Assembly (NCBI RefSeq): GCF_003570715.1
Contig: NZ_QXXQ01000006.1
Coordinates: 124,001 to 188,000 of the forward strand
DNA: 64,000 nt
Source of the DNA: Gemmobacter lutimaris
GTDB lineage: Bacteria; Pseudomonadota; Alphaproteobacteria; Rhodobacterales; Rhodobacteraceae
Reading direction: 5' to 3'
In this document: piece after piece, positions 1-9,192 of the stretch
Layout: each line of letters begins with the position of its first letter
Position numbering within the stretch: the stretch's first letter is position 1
Made by a program: the position numbers and the translations under genes
Notes under the pieces: generated by a model
Seen by the model: the letters and a program-made list of their open reading frames with translations, nothing else
Database searches by the model: none
Told to the model about the DNA's origin: nothing

Positions 1-17
1 AACAGGGAACCGCTGAT

Positions 18-1109
18 ATGCCTCAACACCCGATGCTCTCGGGCGATCGCTTTCGCCTTGGCACTTTCTCGACCAACTGCTCGTCGGGGATGACGCCGAC
101 GAAGATTGCCGAACGCTGGGACAATTCCTGGGACAACAACCTGGAACTGGCGAAAATGCTGGATGCCGCCGGGATCGACTTCATGCTGCCGATTGCCCGC
201 TGGATCGGTTACGGCGGCGAGACCGATTTTCACGGTGGTGTGCTGGAAACGATGACCTGGGCGGCGGGTCTGCTGGCCGCAACGAAGAACATCGCGGTCT
301 TCGCCACCATCCACACCACCGCCAATCACCCGGTCGTGGTGGCGAAACAGATCGCCACCATCGACCAGATCGGCCATGGCCGCGCGGGGCTGAACATCGT
401 GGCGGGCTGGAACAAGCCGGAATACGAGGCGCTGGGGCTGGACCTGCCGGACGATCACGAAACCCGCTATGGCTATGCGCAGGAATGGTTCGATCTGGTG
501 AAGAAGCTCTGGGCCGCGGACGAGCATTTCGACTGGAACGGCAAGTATTTCAAGGCCAAGCGTGTGAAGGGCGATCCGAAGCCGCAGCGCGGTTCGGTGC
601 CGATCCTCAATGCCGCAGGCAGCCCGCAGGGCCGCGCCTTCGCCACCGACAACGCCGATTTCCTGTTCACCCCGGCCATCGACCTTGAACGGTCGAAAGG
701 CGAGATCGCGGATCTGAAGGCGCAGGCCGCCGGCAAGGGCCGCAAGGTCGAGGTACTGACCTTCAGCCATGTGATCTGTCGCCCGACCGAGAAAGAGGCG
801 CAGGACTGGCTGCATTACACCGCGGTCGAGAATTGCGATACCGAGGCGGTGGACAATCTGGTGAACCTGCAATTCGCCCATGCCCACAGCTTTCCGCATG
901 ACCTGCTGGCGCAGATCAAGCACCTGTTTGCCATGGGCCACGGCGGCTTCCCGCTGGTCGGAACCCCCGATCAGGTGGCGGCAGGCATCGTGAAACTGCA
1001 CGAAACGGGCTTTGCGGGCACCACCCTCAGCTTCGTCGATTACATCAAGGAATTCCCCTATTTCCGCGACGAGGTGCTGCCGCGTCTGGAAAAGGCCGGC
1101 ATTCGCTGA
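18..1109 (+). CDS. LLM-class flavin-dependent monooxygenase (RutA/SfnG-like)
   Basis: A 363-residue protein of the bacterial luciferase-like (alkanesulfonate monooxygenase) fold. Such enzymes use FMNH2 from a partner reductase and O2 to oxidise a small substrate in the cytoplasm. The segments AAKQIATIDQIGHGRAGLN-like (around residues 108-127, here VVAKQIATIDQIGHGRAGLN) and NIVAGWNKPEYEALG (around 127-141) are the conserved core, and the GW-x-KPEYE stretch recalls RutA. The length is usual for the family. The ATG follows AGGGAA at 3-8. The next gene on the same strand is an enolase-superfamily enzyme, which suggests a catabolic pair, although a terminator lies between them. The substrate cannot be read from the sequence; pyrimidine, sulfone or sulfonate substrates are all possible. 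Confidence 0.85.
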   Translation: MPQHPMLSGDRFRLGTFSTNCSSGMTPTKIAERWDNSWDNNLELAKMLDAAGIDFMLPIARWIGYGGETDFHGGVLETMTWAAGLLAATKNIAVFATIHTTANHPVVVAKQIATIDQIGHGRAGLNIVAGWNKPEYEALGLDLPDDHETRYGYAQEWFDLVKKLWAADEHFDWNGKYFKAKRVKGDPKPQRGSVPILNAAGSPQGRAFATDNADFLFTPAIDLERSKGEIADLKAQAAGKGRKVEVLTFSHVICRPTEKEAQDWLHYTAVENCDTEAVDNLVNLQFAHAHSFPHDLLAQIKHLFAMGHGGFPLVGTPDQVAAGIVKLHETGFAGTTLSFVDYIKEFPYFRDEVLPRLEKAGIR

Positions 1110-1129
1110 TCCTGTCCTAACCCCCGACT

Positions 1130-1159
1130 GGCCCGGCTGCCGCCGGGCCTTTTCTTTTT
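1130..1159 (+). terminator. Rho-independent terminator after the LLM monooxygenase
   Basis: GGCCCGG (1130-1136) pairs with CCGGGCC (1143-1149) around a six-base loop and is followed by a T-rich run (1150-1159). It lies 20 bases after the stop at 1109 and separates this gene from the downstream enolase-superfamily gene. Confidence 0.85.
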
Positions 1160-1247
1160 GAGTGCCGGGGTCGGATTGTCCCGAAACGCTCTAGGCAAGG
1201 GCGCGCAGGTCGCGCAGGATGGCCCCGACGCGCCTGTGGAGGGGAAG

Positions 1248-2399
1248 ATGCTCACCATCGCCCGGCTGGAAACCTTTTCCAACGAATTCGTCTGCTTCGT
1301 GCGGGTGACCGCGCAGGATGGCTCTTTCGGCTGGGGGCAATGCGCGCCCTATAACGCCGACATTACGGCAACCATTTTCCACCGCCAGATCGCGCCCTGG
1401 GCGCTTGGCTGGCCGGTGGCCAAGGCGGCTGAACTGGGCACCCATATCCTGACGATGGAACACAAATACCCCGGCAGCTATCTGCTACGCGCGCTGGCGG
1501 GGCTGGATACGGCGCTCTGGGATCTGCGGGGGCGGGTGGCGGAACAGCCGGTCGCGGCGCTGATCGGCGGGCGGCCGGGCAGGGTGCGGCTTTATGCCAG
1601 TTCGATGCGCCGTGACATCCAGCCGGATCTGGAGGCGGAACGCCTTGCGCGCCTTTGCGGTGAACAGGGTTTTACCGCCGCGAAATGGCGCATCGGGGCG
1701 GAATGCGGCGCCGACCGCGATCAGTGGGAGGGGCGGACCGAGGTCATCATCCCCACCGTCGCCGCGCGTCTGGGGCAGGGGATCGACATGCTGGTCGATG
1801 CCAATTCCGGCTTCACCGTGCCGCGCGCCATCGAGGTCGGGCAGATGCTGCAAGACAATGGCGTCACCCATTACGAGGAACCCGTGGCCTGGTGGGACAT
1901 CAAGGCCACCCGCGCCGTGACCGAAGCGCTGGAGATCGACGTGACCGGCGGCGAGCAGGATTGCGACATGGCCCAATGGCAGCGCATCGTCGCAGGCCCG
2001 GCAGTGGATGTGGTGCAACCCGATATCCTGTATCTCGGCGGGCTGACCCGCACGCTCGATGTCGCGCGGATGGCGGCCCATGCCGGGCTGCCCTGCACGC
2101 CGCATGCCGCGAACCTGTCGCTGGTGACCATCGCCACCGCGCATCTGTTGCGCGCCCTGCCCAATGCCGGAAAATACCTCGAATTCTCCATCGAGGGCGA
2201 TGATTACTACCCGTGGCAGCGCGGGCTGTTCGAGGGCGATCCCTTCCGCGTCACCGAAGGTCATATCGAAGTCACCGACGCCCCCGGCTGGGGTGTCGAA
2301 CCCGCTGCCGCATGGCTCGCGCAGGCGGAACACCGCGAAACCTCGACCGAGGGCTACGCCCCCTCCGCCTACAACCGCCTCTATCACGGGCAAAGCTGA
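1248..2399 (+). CDS. Mandelate racemase/muconate-lactonizing enzyme family protein (enolase superfamily)
   Basis: A 383-residue TIM-barrel enzyme that would abstract a proton alpha to a carboxylate with Mg2+ bound. Visible motifs in order are AAKWRIG (KxK-like strand), VDANSGF (first metal ligand Asp), YEEPV (second ligand Glu), TGGEQD (third ligand Glu), then VQPDILYLGG and CTPHAANLS, whose His is the usual general base, and EFSIE near the end. This set fits acid-sugar dehydratases or racemases, but the exact substrate is not determined. I start at the ATG at 1248 because GGAGGGGAAG lies just before it and homology begins there; the frame stays open upstream to a TTG at 1158 that overlaps the terminator. 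Confidence 0.85.
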   Translation: MLTIARLETFSNEFVCFVRVTAQDGSFGWGQCAPYNADITATIFHRQIAPWALGWPVAKAAELGTHILTMEHKYPGSYLLRALAGLDTALWDLRGRVAEQPVAALIGGRPGRVRLYASSMRRDIQPDLEAERLARLCGEQGFTAAKWRIGAECGADRDQWEGRTEVIIPTVAARLGQGIDMLVDANSGFTVPRAIEVGQMLQDNGVTHYEEPVAWWDIKATRAVTEALEIDVTGGEQDCDMAQWQRIVAGPAVDVVQPDILYLGGLTRTLDVARMAAHAGLPCTPHAANLSLVTIATAHLLRALPNAGKYLEFSIEGDDYYPWQRGLFEGDPFRVTEGHIEVTDAPGWGVEPAAAWLAQAEHRETSTEGYAPSAYNRLYHGQS

Positions 2400-2420
2400 C
2401 CCCGATCATTTTCTGTCCAT

Positions 2421-2468
2421 AAATATCCCGGGGGAATCGCGCGGCACGCGCGATGGGGGCTGGCCCCC
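2421..2468. repeat. Tandem hairpin intergenic element
   Basis: Two stem-loops sit side by side between the enolase-superfamily gene and tgt. ATCGCGCG (2436-2443) pairs perfectly with CGCGCGAT (2447-2454), then GGGGG (2455-2459) pairs with CCCCC (2464-2468). The lead-in AAATATCCCGGGGG (2421-2434) resembles interspersed intergenic elements I recall from Rhodobacterales genomes. Only one copy is in this window, so repeat status is inferred. It may act as a terminator or mRNA stabiliser for the upstream gene. Confidence 0.4.
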
Positions 2469-2548
2469 AAATCCGGCCGCCATCTGCGCGAGGCTTGGCT
2501 TTTGCCGCATTTCCCGGCATCAAGCGCGCCGGACCGAAGGACAGGACC

Positions 2549-3679
2549 ATGACGCAAAGATTCGGCTTTCAGCTTCACGCCACCGATGGCCGCGCCCGCA
2601 CCGGCGTGATCTCCACCCCGCGCGGCGAGATCCGCACCCCCGCCTTCATGCCGGTCGGCACCGCCGCCACGGTGAAGGCCATGCTACCGGAATCGGTCCG
2701 CGCGACCGGGGCCGACATCCTTCTGGGCAATACCTATCACCTGATGCTGCGCCCCACTGCCGAACGCATCGCGCGTCTGGGGGGGCTGCACAAGTTCATG
2801 AACTGGGATCGCCCGATCCTGACGGATTCCGGCGGCTTTCAGGTGATGAGCCTCGCCAGCCTGCGCAAGCTGACCGAGGAAGGCGTGCGGTTTTCCAGCC
2901 ATGTTGATGGCTCGAAACACATGCTTTCACCGGAACGCAGCATGGAAATCCAGCGCCTGCTCGGCTCGGACATTGTGATGTGTTTCGACGAATGCCCGGC
3001 GCTGCCCGCGACCGAGGACGAGGTCGCGAAATCCATGCGCCTCTCGATGCGGTGGGCGCAGCGGTCGCGCGATGCCTTTGGCGACCGGCCGGGCCATGCG
3101 CTGTTCGGCATCATGCAGGGCGGCGTGACGCCCGAGCTGCGCGAGGAAAGCGCCGAGGCGCTGAAAGCCATCGGCTTTGACGGCTACGCCGTCGGCGGCC
3201 TTGCCGTGGGCGAGGGGCAGGAGGCGATGTTCGGCGTTCTGGACTATGCGCCGGGCTATCTGCCCGAAGACAAGCCGCGCTATCTGATGGGCGTGGGCAA
3301 GCCTGATGACATCGTGGGGGCGGTGGAACGCGGCATCGACATGATGGATTGCGTGCTGCCATCCCGCTCGGGCCGCACGGGTCAGGCCTGGACCCGGCGC
3401 GGGCAGGTCAATATCAAGAATGCCCGCCATCAGGATGATCCGCGCCCGCTGGACGAAAACTGCACCTGCCCGGCCTGCCGCAGCTACAGCCGGGCCTATC
3501 TGCACCATGTTTTCCGGGCCGGTGAGATGATTTCCGGCATGCTGCTGACCTGGCACAACCTGCATTACTATCAGGAACTGATGCAGGGGTTGCGCGACGC
3601 CATCGCCGAAGGCCGACTGGCGGCTTTCGTCGCGGATTTCCATGCGCAGCGCGGGGCGGGCGACATCGAGCCGCTCTGA
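2549..3679 (+). CDS. tgt: tRNA-guanine transglycosylase
   Basis: A 376-residue enzyme that swaps guanine-34 for preQ1 in GUN-anticodon tRNAs during queuosine synthesis. [11 protein letters not shown] (Asp93 opens the active site), the GGLAVGEG loop, [16 protein letters not shown] (nucleophile Asp) and the zinc site [16 protein letters not shown] near the C terminus are all present. Length is normal for bacterial Tgt. The start at 2549 follows AGGACC and gives the standard N terminus [14 protein letters not shown]; the open frame extends upstream but has no homology. No queA or queuosine neighbour lies in the window. The gene ends five bases before the convergent RTX gene. Confidence 0.97.
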   Translation: MTQRFGFQLHATDGRARTGVISTPRGEIRTPAFMPVGTAATVKAMLPESVRATGADILLGNTYHLMLRPTAERIARLGGLHKFMNWDRPILTDSGGFQVMSLASLRKLTEEGVRFSSHVDGSKHMLSPERSMEIQRLLGSDIVMCFDECPALPATEDEVAKSMRLSMRWAQRSRDAFGDRPGHALFGIMQGGVTPELREESAEALKAIGFDGYAVGGLAVGEGQEAMFGVLDYAPGYLPEDKPRYLMGVGKPDDIVGAVERGIDMMDCVLPSRSGRTGQAWTRRGQVNIKNARHQDDPRPLDENCTCPACRSYSRAYLHHVFRAGEMISGMLLTWHNLHYYQELMQGLRDAIAEGRLAAFVADFHAQRGAGDIEPL

Positions 3680-3696
3680 TCGGCTTATCCGATCAG
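3676..3696. terminator. Hairpin between convergent tgt and RTX genes
   Basis: CTGATCGG (3676-3683) pairs perfectly with CCGATCAG (3689-3696) over a five-base loop. The stem covers the tgt stop codon and the loop covers the RTX stop codon. There is no T tract, so it may block convergent readthrough rather than act as a classical terminator. Confidence 0.4.
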
Positions 3697-5736
3697 GAAC
3701 TGCTGGTGATTCAGCGTCAGTCCGGCCCCAAGATCGGCGAGCAGCCATGCTGCCTCGCCGCCCTTGCCATCAATGTCGAACAGCAAGGCCCCGGTCTTGC
3801 TGTTGTAGATCAGGTGGTCGTTTGAATCGCGGGCCGAAGCGCCGATGTGCAATTCCCCTGCCGTGATGCTGTTCCCCAGCGCGGCGAAGGCACTTGCATT
3901 GTCCAGCATGATCCGGTCCTGCGTGCCGAAGTCGGTCAGCCGGTCCTCGTCGCCAGGGGCAGGGCGACCGGAAAAGACGAAGGTGTCGCGCCCCGCACCG
4001 CCGGTCAGCACGTCCTTGCCCGATCCGCCTTCCAGTGTGTCATTTCCGTTCCCGCCGAGGATCGTATCATCCCCGCTGCTGCCAGACAGATGGTTCGCGG
4101 TCTTCGACCCGATGATCTTCGCGCTTTCGGTGCCGTAATACAGGCTCACCGATTCGATCCCTTTCACCGAGACCACCAGCCCGTCATCGGTGGTCAGGCG
4201 ACCGCGTGACAGGTCGATCACGGCGCTGGTCCAGTCGCTGAACAGATCGCCCGCCGCCAGCATGTCGTGACCGGAGCCGCCGTCGATCGTATCTGCGCCG
4301 TTCACGAATTCCAGCGTGTCATTGCCGGTGCCGCCCTGCATCAGGTCGTCGCCATCGTCGTCGCGGATCAGATCGCCCCCGGCGCCGCCGATCAGCGTGT
4401 CATTGCCGCTTCCTGCGTCCAGCGTGTCATTGCCGCCGCGCCCGTCGAGGCTGTCATTGCCGGACGAACTGTCGAAATACTCGGCTTTGTTGCTACCCAG
4501 CAGGGTGTCATCGCCATAGCTGGTCGAGATTTCCTCGACCCCGGAGACTTGCAGGACGGTGCGATACACCTGATCCAGTTCGGCGTTGTAAAGATCGCCC
4601 TTGCCGCTTTCCAGATCCAGACGCAGCGAATACCGAATGCCCTGAGGGTGGTTCTGGTAGTCGCTGTAATCGGTGTGGACTTCGTTGTAATACAGGTCAT
4701 CGGTGCCCGAACCGCCCTTGACCACGCTGCGCCCGGTGCCAGAGACGAAGAAATGGTCGTCGCCGGAGCCGCCGTAAAGGCTGTCATTGCCGTCGTCATA
4801 GCCTCCGGTCAGGAAATCGTTCCCCGCGCGTCCGTCCAGAATATCGTTGCCATCACCGCCATTGAACTTGTCGTCGCCCGCTCCGCCGCGGATCGTGTCA
4901 CGCCCGTCAGACCCCTCCCAATCCTCGATAGAGAAATAGACATCGCCCTTGGCGCCACCGCCGAAGGTGCCGGTCTTCAGGTCGACGAGAATGGCCATCG
5001 CTTCGCCCTCGAAGCTGACGGTATCGTTGCCTGTGCCACCCTTGATGGTATCGGCGCCGGTGCCGCCGCGCAGGTGATCGTCACCCGCGCCGCCAAGGAC
5101 AAGATCGTTGCCCGAGCCACCATAAAGGTAGTCGCGCCCGTCGCCGCCCGTCAGCCGGTCGTTGCCACCAAGACCCGAAAATATCCCGCCGGAATTCGCG
5201 GTCTTCAGCGTGTCGCCGAAATTCGATCCCTCCAGCACATAGACCGAGGTCAGCACATCGCCCGAGGCATGGCCACCGCTGGCCGTGCCCTTTTCCAGAT
5301 CGATCTTCACACCCGCGCCGGAACTGGCATAGGTCACCGTCATCAGGCTGCCCGCGATGCCGGTGATCGTATCGGCGCCGGTGCCGCCTTCGGCACGGCC
5401 GGTGAAGCCGGAAAGCGTCAGCCTGTCATCGCCCTTGCCGCCGAAGATATTGGCGTAATTGCCTCCGGCGACCACCACGTCATCGCCATCGCCGCCGTAA
5501 AGCGAATCATAGTTGTCGCCATAGACCCAGCCGTTGCCATCCAGCGTGTCATTGCCGCTGCCGCCATAGATCGTGTCGCCCCGGCCAGAGCCGACGAGGC
5601 TGTCATTGCCGCCAAGGCCCGAGATCACGTCGCCCTCGGCGTCGCGCAGATCCTCAAGACTGCCGGCAAAGCCGACGATCTTGTCGGTATCAGGATCAAG
5701 AATATCCTTGCCGGATGTGCCTGTGAAGCTGGTCAT
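3685..5736 (-). CDS. RTX-type calcium-binding protein, probably exported by type I secretion
   Basis: A 683-residue acidic protein made almost wholly of Gly-Asp nonapeptide repeats (GGxGxDxLx, such as GGNGNDTLEG and GGSGNDTLDG). These blocks alternate with spacer segments typical of beta-roll proteins. In the family the repeats fold into a calcium-loaded parallel beta-roll after secretion. The last residues, LTLNHQQFLIG, resemble the C-terminal type I secretion signal of alphaproteobacterial RTX proteins. No protease, lipase or other catalytic domain is recognisable. I start at 5736 (MTSFTGTSGKD), where AGG lies six bases upstream; longer starts at 5748 and 5838 have no good binding site. No secretion ABC transporter is adjacent. 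It may be a surface or matrix protein. Confidence 0.85.
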   Translation of the reverse strand: MTSFTGTSGKDILDPDTDKIVGFAGSLEDLRDAEGDVISGLGGNDSLVGSGRGDTIYGGSGNDTLDGNGWVYGDNYDSLYGGDGDDVVVAGGNYANIFGGKGDDRLTLSGFTGRAEGGTGADTITGIAGSLMTVTYASSGAGVKIDLEKGTASGGHASGDVLTSVYVLEGSNFGDTLKTANSGGIFSGLGGNDRLTGGDGRDYLYGGSGNDLVLGGAGDDHLRGGTGADTIKGGTGNDTVSFEGEAMAILVDLKTGTFGGGAKGDVYFSIEDWEGSDGRDTIRGGAGDDKFNGGDGNDILDGRAGNDFLTGGYDDGNDSLYGGSGDDHFFVSGTGRSVVKGGSGTDDLYYNEVHTDYSDYQNHPQGIRYSLRLDLESGKGDLYNAELDQVYRTVLQVSGVEEISTSYGDDTLLGSNKAEYFDSSSGNDSLDGRGGNDTLDAGSGNDTLIGGAGGDLIRDDDGDDLMQGGTGNDTLEFVNGADTIDGGSGHDMLAAGDLFSDWTSAVIDLSRGRLTTDDGLVVSVKGIESVSLYYGTESAKIIGSKTANHLSGSSGDDTILGGNGNDTLEGGSGKDVLTGGAGRDTFVFSGRPAPGDEDRLTDFGTQDRIMLDNASAFAALGNSITAGELHIGASARDSNDHLIYNSKTGALLFDIDGKGGEAAWLLADLGAGLTLNHQQFLIG

Positions 5737-5904
5737 GGCGGGCCTCATGCAATGCGATCTGGGGAACGGCAGGCCGGAAATGCGTGGTTCGGGCAGAATG
5801 TGATGCGGCATCCTGCCAGCCCCCGCGATTCCCTGCAACTGCCGCGCCGGGGCGAAGGCCGGCCGATCCGTCCGCCGATCCGTCCAATGTTACCCGAGCC
5901 GTGG

Positions 5905-5934
5905 TTGACAGTTCCATGACAGCCCCCCAGATAT
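5905..5934 (+). promoter_or_regulatory. Candidate heat-shock-like promoter of lon
   Basis: TTGACA (5905-5910) is followed after 12 bases by CCCCCCAGATAT (5923-5934), about 70 bases before the lon start. Spacing and the C-run resemble sigma-32 promoters, and lon is a heat-shock gene in many proteobacteria. It could equally be read as a sigma-70 promoter with CAGATA as the -10. The rest of the 270-base gap between the RTX gene and lon shows no other clear feature. Confidence 0.35.
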
Positions 5935-6006
5935 GGAGGCCAGAGGGGGAAGCCGGGCTGCCGATGGTCGGGGCCGGGGTCTTCCTGCCAGAGGAAGGAA
6001 ACGCGC

Positions 6007-8415
6007 ATGAGCGATATTCACACGCAAAGCTTCCCGGTCCTGCCGCTGCGCGACATCGTGGTGTTCCCGCATATGATCGTGCCGCTGTTCGTCGGACGGG
6101 ACAAGTCGGTGCGTGCGCTGGAAGAGGTGATGGCAGAGGATCGCCAGATCCTGCTGTCCAGCCAGATGGACCCGACGATTGACGACCCCAGCGCGGAAGG
6201 CATTTACCGCACCGGCGTGCTGGCCAATGTGCTGCAACTGCTCAAGCTGCCCGATGGCACCGTGAAGGTGCTGGTTGAGGGCAAGACGCGGGTGCGCATC
6301 ACCGAATTCCTGACGAACGACTCGTTCTTCGAGGCCCGCATCGCGCCGCTGGAGGAGACCCCCGGCGACATCGACGTGGTTGAGGCGCTGCTGCGCGCCG
6401 TGGCCGAGGAATTTGAACGCTACGCCAAGATCAAGAAGAACATCCCCGAAGAGGCGCTAGCCGCCGTTTCGGATACCCGCGAACCCGCGCGTCTGGCTGA
6501 CCTTGTCGCCGGGCATCTGGGTGTTCCTGTTGCACAGAAGCAGGAGCTTCTGGAAACGCTCGACGTGGGCGAGCGGATGGAGAAGGTCTATGGCCACATG
6601 CAGGGCGAAATGTCGGTCCTGCAAGTGGAGAAGAAGATCAAGTCCCGCGTGAAGAGCCAGATGGAGCGCACGCAGCGCGAATACTATCTGAATGAGCAGA
6701 TGAAGGCCATTCAGAAGGAGCTGGGTGATGGTGAGGATGGCCAGAACGAGCTGAACGAGCTGGAAGAGCGTGTCCGCAAGACCGAGCTGTCGAAAGAGGC
6801 GCGCGAAAAGGCCGAGGGCGAGCTGAAAAAGCTCAAGTCCATGAGCCCGATGAGCGCCGAGGCGACGGTGGTGCGTAACTACCTCGACTGGCTTCTGGGC
6901 GTGCCGTGGGGCGTGAAGTCCCGCGTCAAGAAAGACCTGAACGCCGCGCAAAAGGTGCTGGACGCCGATCACTACGGGCTTGAGAAGGTCAAGGAACGCA
7001 TCGTCGAATATCTGGCGGTGCAGGCGCGGTCGGCCAAGCTGAAAGGCCCGATCCTGTGCCTCGTCGGCCCGCCCGGTGTCGGCAAGACCTCGCTGGGTCG
7101 GTCGGTCGCCAAGGCCACGGGGCGCGAATTCATCCGCATCTCGCTGGGCGGGGTGCGCGACGAATCCGAGATCCGCGGCCATCGGCGCACCTATATCGGC
7201 TCCATGCCCGGCAAGATCATCCAGGCGCTGAAAAAGGCCAAGACGACCAACCCGCTGATCCTGCTCGATGAAATCGACAAGATGGGGCAGGATTTCAGGG
7301 GCGACCCGGCGTCGGCCATGCTGGAGGTGCTGGACCCGGAACAGAACGCGACTTTCGTCGATCACTATATGGAGGTCGAATATGACCTCTCGAACGTGAT
7401 GTTCCTGACCACGGCCAACAGCTACAATATGCCCGGCCCGCTGCTGGACCGGATGGAGATCATTTCTCTGGCCGGCTACACCGAGGATGAAAAGCGCGAG
7501 ATCGCGCGTCAGCATCTGCTGCCCAAGCAGGTAGAGGCGAACGGTCTGAAGAAGGGCGAGTTCAGCATCACCGACGATGCGCTGAACGACGTGATCCGCT
7601 ATTACACCCGCGAGGCCGGGGTGCGGAACCTTGAGCGCGAGATCGCGAAACTTGCCCGCAAGGCGGTGACCGACATCCTCAAGAAGAAGGCGAAAGCCGT
7701 CGAGGTGACGCCCGAGAAGGTGGGCGAATATCTGGGCGTGCAGCGTTTCCGCTATGGTCTGGCCGAGAAGGAAGACCAGGTCGGCGTTGTGACGGGTCTG
7801 GCCTGGACCAGCGTGGGCGGCGATCTCTTGCAGATCGAGGCGCTGAAGCTGCCGGGCAAGGGCCGGATGAAGACGACCGGGAAACTGGGCGATGTGATGA
7901 AGGAATCGATCGAGGCGGCTTCCAGCTATGTCCGTTCGATCAGCCCGGACATCGGGGTGAAACCGCCGAAGTTCGAATCGCTCGACATCCACGTCCACGT
8001 TCCCGACGGGGCCACGCCCAAGGACGGGCCTTCGGCCGGTCTTGCGATGGTGACGGCGATCGTGTCGGTGCTGACTGGCATCCCGGTCCGCAAGGACATC
8101 GCCATGACCGGCGAGGTGACGCTGCGCGGCAACGCAAGCGCCATCGGCGGGCTGAAGGAGAAGCTGCTGGCGGCGCTCAGGGGCGGCATCAAGACCGTTC
8201 TGATCCCCGAGGAGAACGAGAAGGATCTGGCCGAGATTCCCGACAATGTGAAGGAAGGGCTGACGATCATTCCCGTGACCCATGTGCGCGAGGTGCTGGC
8301 CCGCGCGCTGGTGCGCACGCCCGAGCCGGTGGAATGGGACGAGGCGGCCGAGGAGGCCGCCGCCGCCGCAGCGGCCGCCAAGGCTGGGCCGCAGACCGGG
8401 CAGGTTGCCCACTGA
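6007..8415 (+). CDS. lon: ATP-dependent protease Lon
   Basis: An 802-residue cytosolic AAA+ serine protease that degrades misfolded and regulatory proteins. The N-terminal substrate domain begins [14 protein letters not shown]. It is followed by a coiled linker, the Walker [10 protein letters not shown] near residue 354, Walker [10 protein letters not shown] near 418, and the protease domain with DGPSAG (catalytic Ser676) and GGLKEK (catalytic Lys717). The length is that of classical LonA. The C terminus ends in an Ala-rich tail. AGGAAA precedes the ATG. The gene is followed by its own terminator and by an HU-like gene, an order common in Rhodobacterales. Confidence 0.98.
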   Translation: MSDIHTQSFPVLPLRDIVVFPHMIVPLFVGRDKSVRALEEVMAEDRQILLSSQMDPTIDDPSAEGIYRTGVLANVLQLLKLPDGTVKVLVEGKTRVRITEFLTNDSFFEARIAPLEETPGDIDVVEALLRAVAEEFERYAKIKKNIPEEALAAVSDTREPARLADLVAGHLGVPVAQKQELLETLDVGERMEKVYGHMQGEMSVLQVEKKIKSRVKSQMERTQREYYLNEQMKAIQKELGDGEDGQNELNELEERVRKTELSKEAREKAEGELKKLKSMSPMSAEATVVRNYLDWLLGVPWGVKSRVKKDLNAAQKVLDADHYGLEKVKERIVEYLAVQARSAKLKGPILCLVGPPGVGKTSLGRSVAKATGREFIRISLGGVRDESEIRGHRRTYIGSMPGKIIQALKKAKTTNPLILLDEIDKMGQDFRGDPASAMLEVLDPEQNATFVDHYMEVEYDLSNVMFLTTANSYNMPGPLLDRMEIISLAGYTEDEKREIARQHLLPKQVEANGLKKGEFSITDDALNDVIRYYTREAGVRNLEREIAKLARKAVTDILKKKAKAVEVTPEKVGEYLGVQRFRYGLAEKEDQVGVVTGLAWTSVGGDLLQIEALKLPGKGRMKTTGKLGDVMKESIEAASSYVRSISPDIGVKPPKFESLDIHVHVPDGATPKDGPSAGLAMVTAIVSVLTGIPVRKDIAMTGEVTLRGNASAIGGLKEKLLAALRGGIKTVLIPEENEKDLAEIPDNVKEGLTIIPVTHVREVLARALVRTPEPVEWDEAAEEAAAAAAAAKAGPQTGQVAH

Positions 8416-8438
8416 CGAAAATTGCCTGACAGGGCAGG

Positions 8439-8464
8439 GGGCGCGGGAAACCGCGCCCTTTTTT
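8439..8464 (+). terminator. Rho-independent terminator after lon
   Basis: GGGCGCGG (8439-8446) pairs with CCGCGCCC (8451-8458) around a GAAA loop, followed by six T residues. It lies about 25 bases after the lon stop. Confidence 0.9.
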
Positions 8465-8566
8465 CATGCAAGGCTGTTTCGTTTTGACGAACGGTTCCTG
8501 CCGTCTGTTTCCACAAGGGAAATTCTGGCTTATGGTCGCCGGAGAAGTCGAGTCCATGGGGATGAT

Positions 8567-9025
8567 ATGGCCACGAAACCCTCCGATGCCGCGAAGACGG
8601 CACCCAAACGCACCAAGACCCGCAGCGCCACGGCGGCTCGCAAGCCTGCTGGCGCCGCGAAGGCCAAAGCGGCCCCGCGGGCGTTGGCCGAAGCCACCGG
8701 AACCGAGGCGGCGACCACCACCGCACCTGTCGCCAAAGCGGCGGGCGAGGCGCTGAAGATGAAGCAACTGGTGACCCAGGTCGCCGCTGCAACCGGCGCC
8801 AAGAAACCCGTGGTGAAAAGCGTGGCCGAGGCCGTTCTGGCGCTGATGGGCGATGCGCTGTCGAAAGGTCAGGATCTGAATCTGCCACCGCTGGGCAAGG
8901 CCAAGGTCGGCCGCCAGAAGGGCACCGCGGGCGATGAACTGATTGTCGTGAAACTGAAGCGCGGGGGCGGCAAGCCAGCAGGCAAAAAAGATGTGACAGA
9001 GGGGGTTGCGGAGGCCGAAGACTGA
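8567..9025 (+). CDS. HU-family DNA-binding protein with basic Ala/Lys-rich N-terminal tail
   Basis: A 152-residue nucleoid protein. Residues 1-60 are a histone-H1-like tail rich in Lys, Ala, Thr and Pro (KTAPKRTKTRSATAARKPAG). From about residue 65 onward an HU fold follows (MKQLVTQVAAATGAKKPVVK, then LPPLGKAKVGRQKGTAGDEL, the beta-arm region). HU proteins bend and compact DNA. The ATG at 8567 follows GGGG and gives MATKPSDAAK; the open frame upstream has no homology. It lies directly after lon and before tRNA-Val. Typical HU is about 90 residues, so the extra tail is the notable feature. Confidence 0.85.
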   Translation: MATKPSDAAKTAPKRTKTRSATAARKPAGAAKAKAAPRALAEATGTEAATTTAPVAKAAGEALKMKQLVTQVAAATGAKKPVVKSVAEAVLALMGDALSKGQDLNLPPLGKAKVGRQKGTAGDELIVVKLKRGGGKPAGKKDVTEGVAEAED

Positions 9026-9044
9026 GGCTAAACACCCGCTTATC

Positions 9045-9119
9045 GGGCGATTAGCTCAGCGGTAGAGCGCTTCGTTCACATCGAAGATGTCAGCGGTTCA
9101 AATCCGTTATCGCCCACCA
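9045..9119 (+). tRNA. tRNA-Val(CAC), prophage attachment site
   Basis: A full 75-base cloverleaf with encoded CCA (9117-9119). The acceptor GGGCGAT (9045-9051) pairs with ATCGCCC (9109-9115). The anticodon stem CTTCG/CGAAG encloses the loop TTCACAT, giving anticodon CAC (decodes GUG). The 3' half from 9075 is identical to the copy at the far prophage end, so the phage replaced it without breaking the tRNA. Confidence 0.95.
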
Positions 9120-9120
9120 T
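9075..9120 (+). repeat. attL (46-bp direct repeat)
   Basis: The segment starts TTCACATCGAAGATG and ends CGCCCACCAT. It is identical to 51548-51593 and diverges on both sides (G versus C before it, C versus G after it). It covers the anticodon loop to the CCA end plus one base of the tRNA gene. The integrase gene lies close by at 9627-10637. Confidence 0.95.
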
Positions 9121-9129
9121 CAATAGCTT

Positions 9130-9162
9130 GAAAAGCCTCGGAAAATTCCGGGGCTTTTCTGC
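9130..9162. terminator. Bidirectional terminator just inside attL
   Basis: GAAAAGCCTCGG (9130-9141) pairs with CCGGGGCTTTTC (9148-9159) with a single G-T pair and a six-base loop. The A-run on one side and T-run on the other let it stop transcription of the tRNA from the left and of the integrase operon from the right. Confidence 0.8.
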
Positions 9163-9192
9163 TTTTGCGAAGTGCCCCTGAGTTCACTGAAC

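Noticed and set aside
1158-1247. Upstream TTG extension of the enolase-superfamily gene
   Set aside because: It begins inside the terminator T tract and the ATG at 1248 has a strong ribosome site.
3685-5736. Repeats that could be mistaken for a CRISPR array
   Set aside because: Repeats are nine-residue coding repeats of varied sequence; no constant spacer-repeat length and no cas gene. No CRISPR array was seen in the window.
4267-5919. Long open frame antisense to the RTX gene
   Set aside because: It mirrors the Gly-Asp repeats (Val/Ile/Ala-rich shadow), has no ribosome site and no domain; the RTX reading explains the DNA.
6457-8412. 651-codon open frame antisense to lon
   Set aside because: High-GC shadow of a well-conserved gene; composition is His/Arg/Leu-rich without domains.
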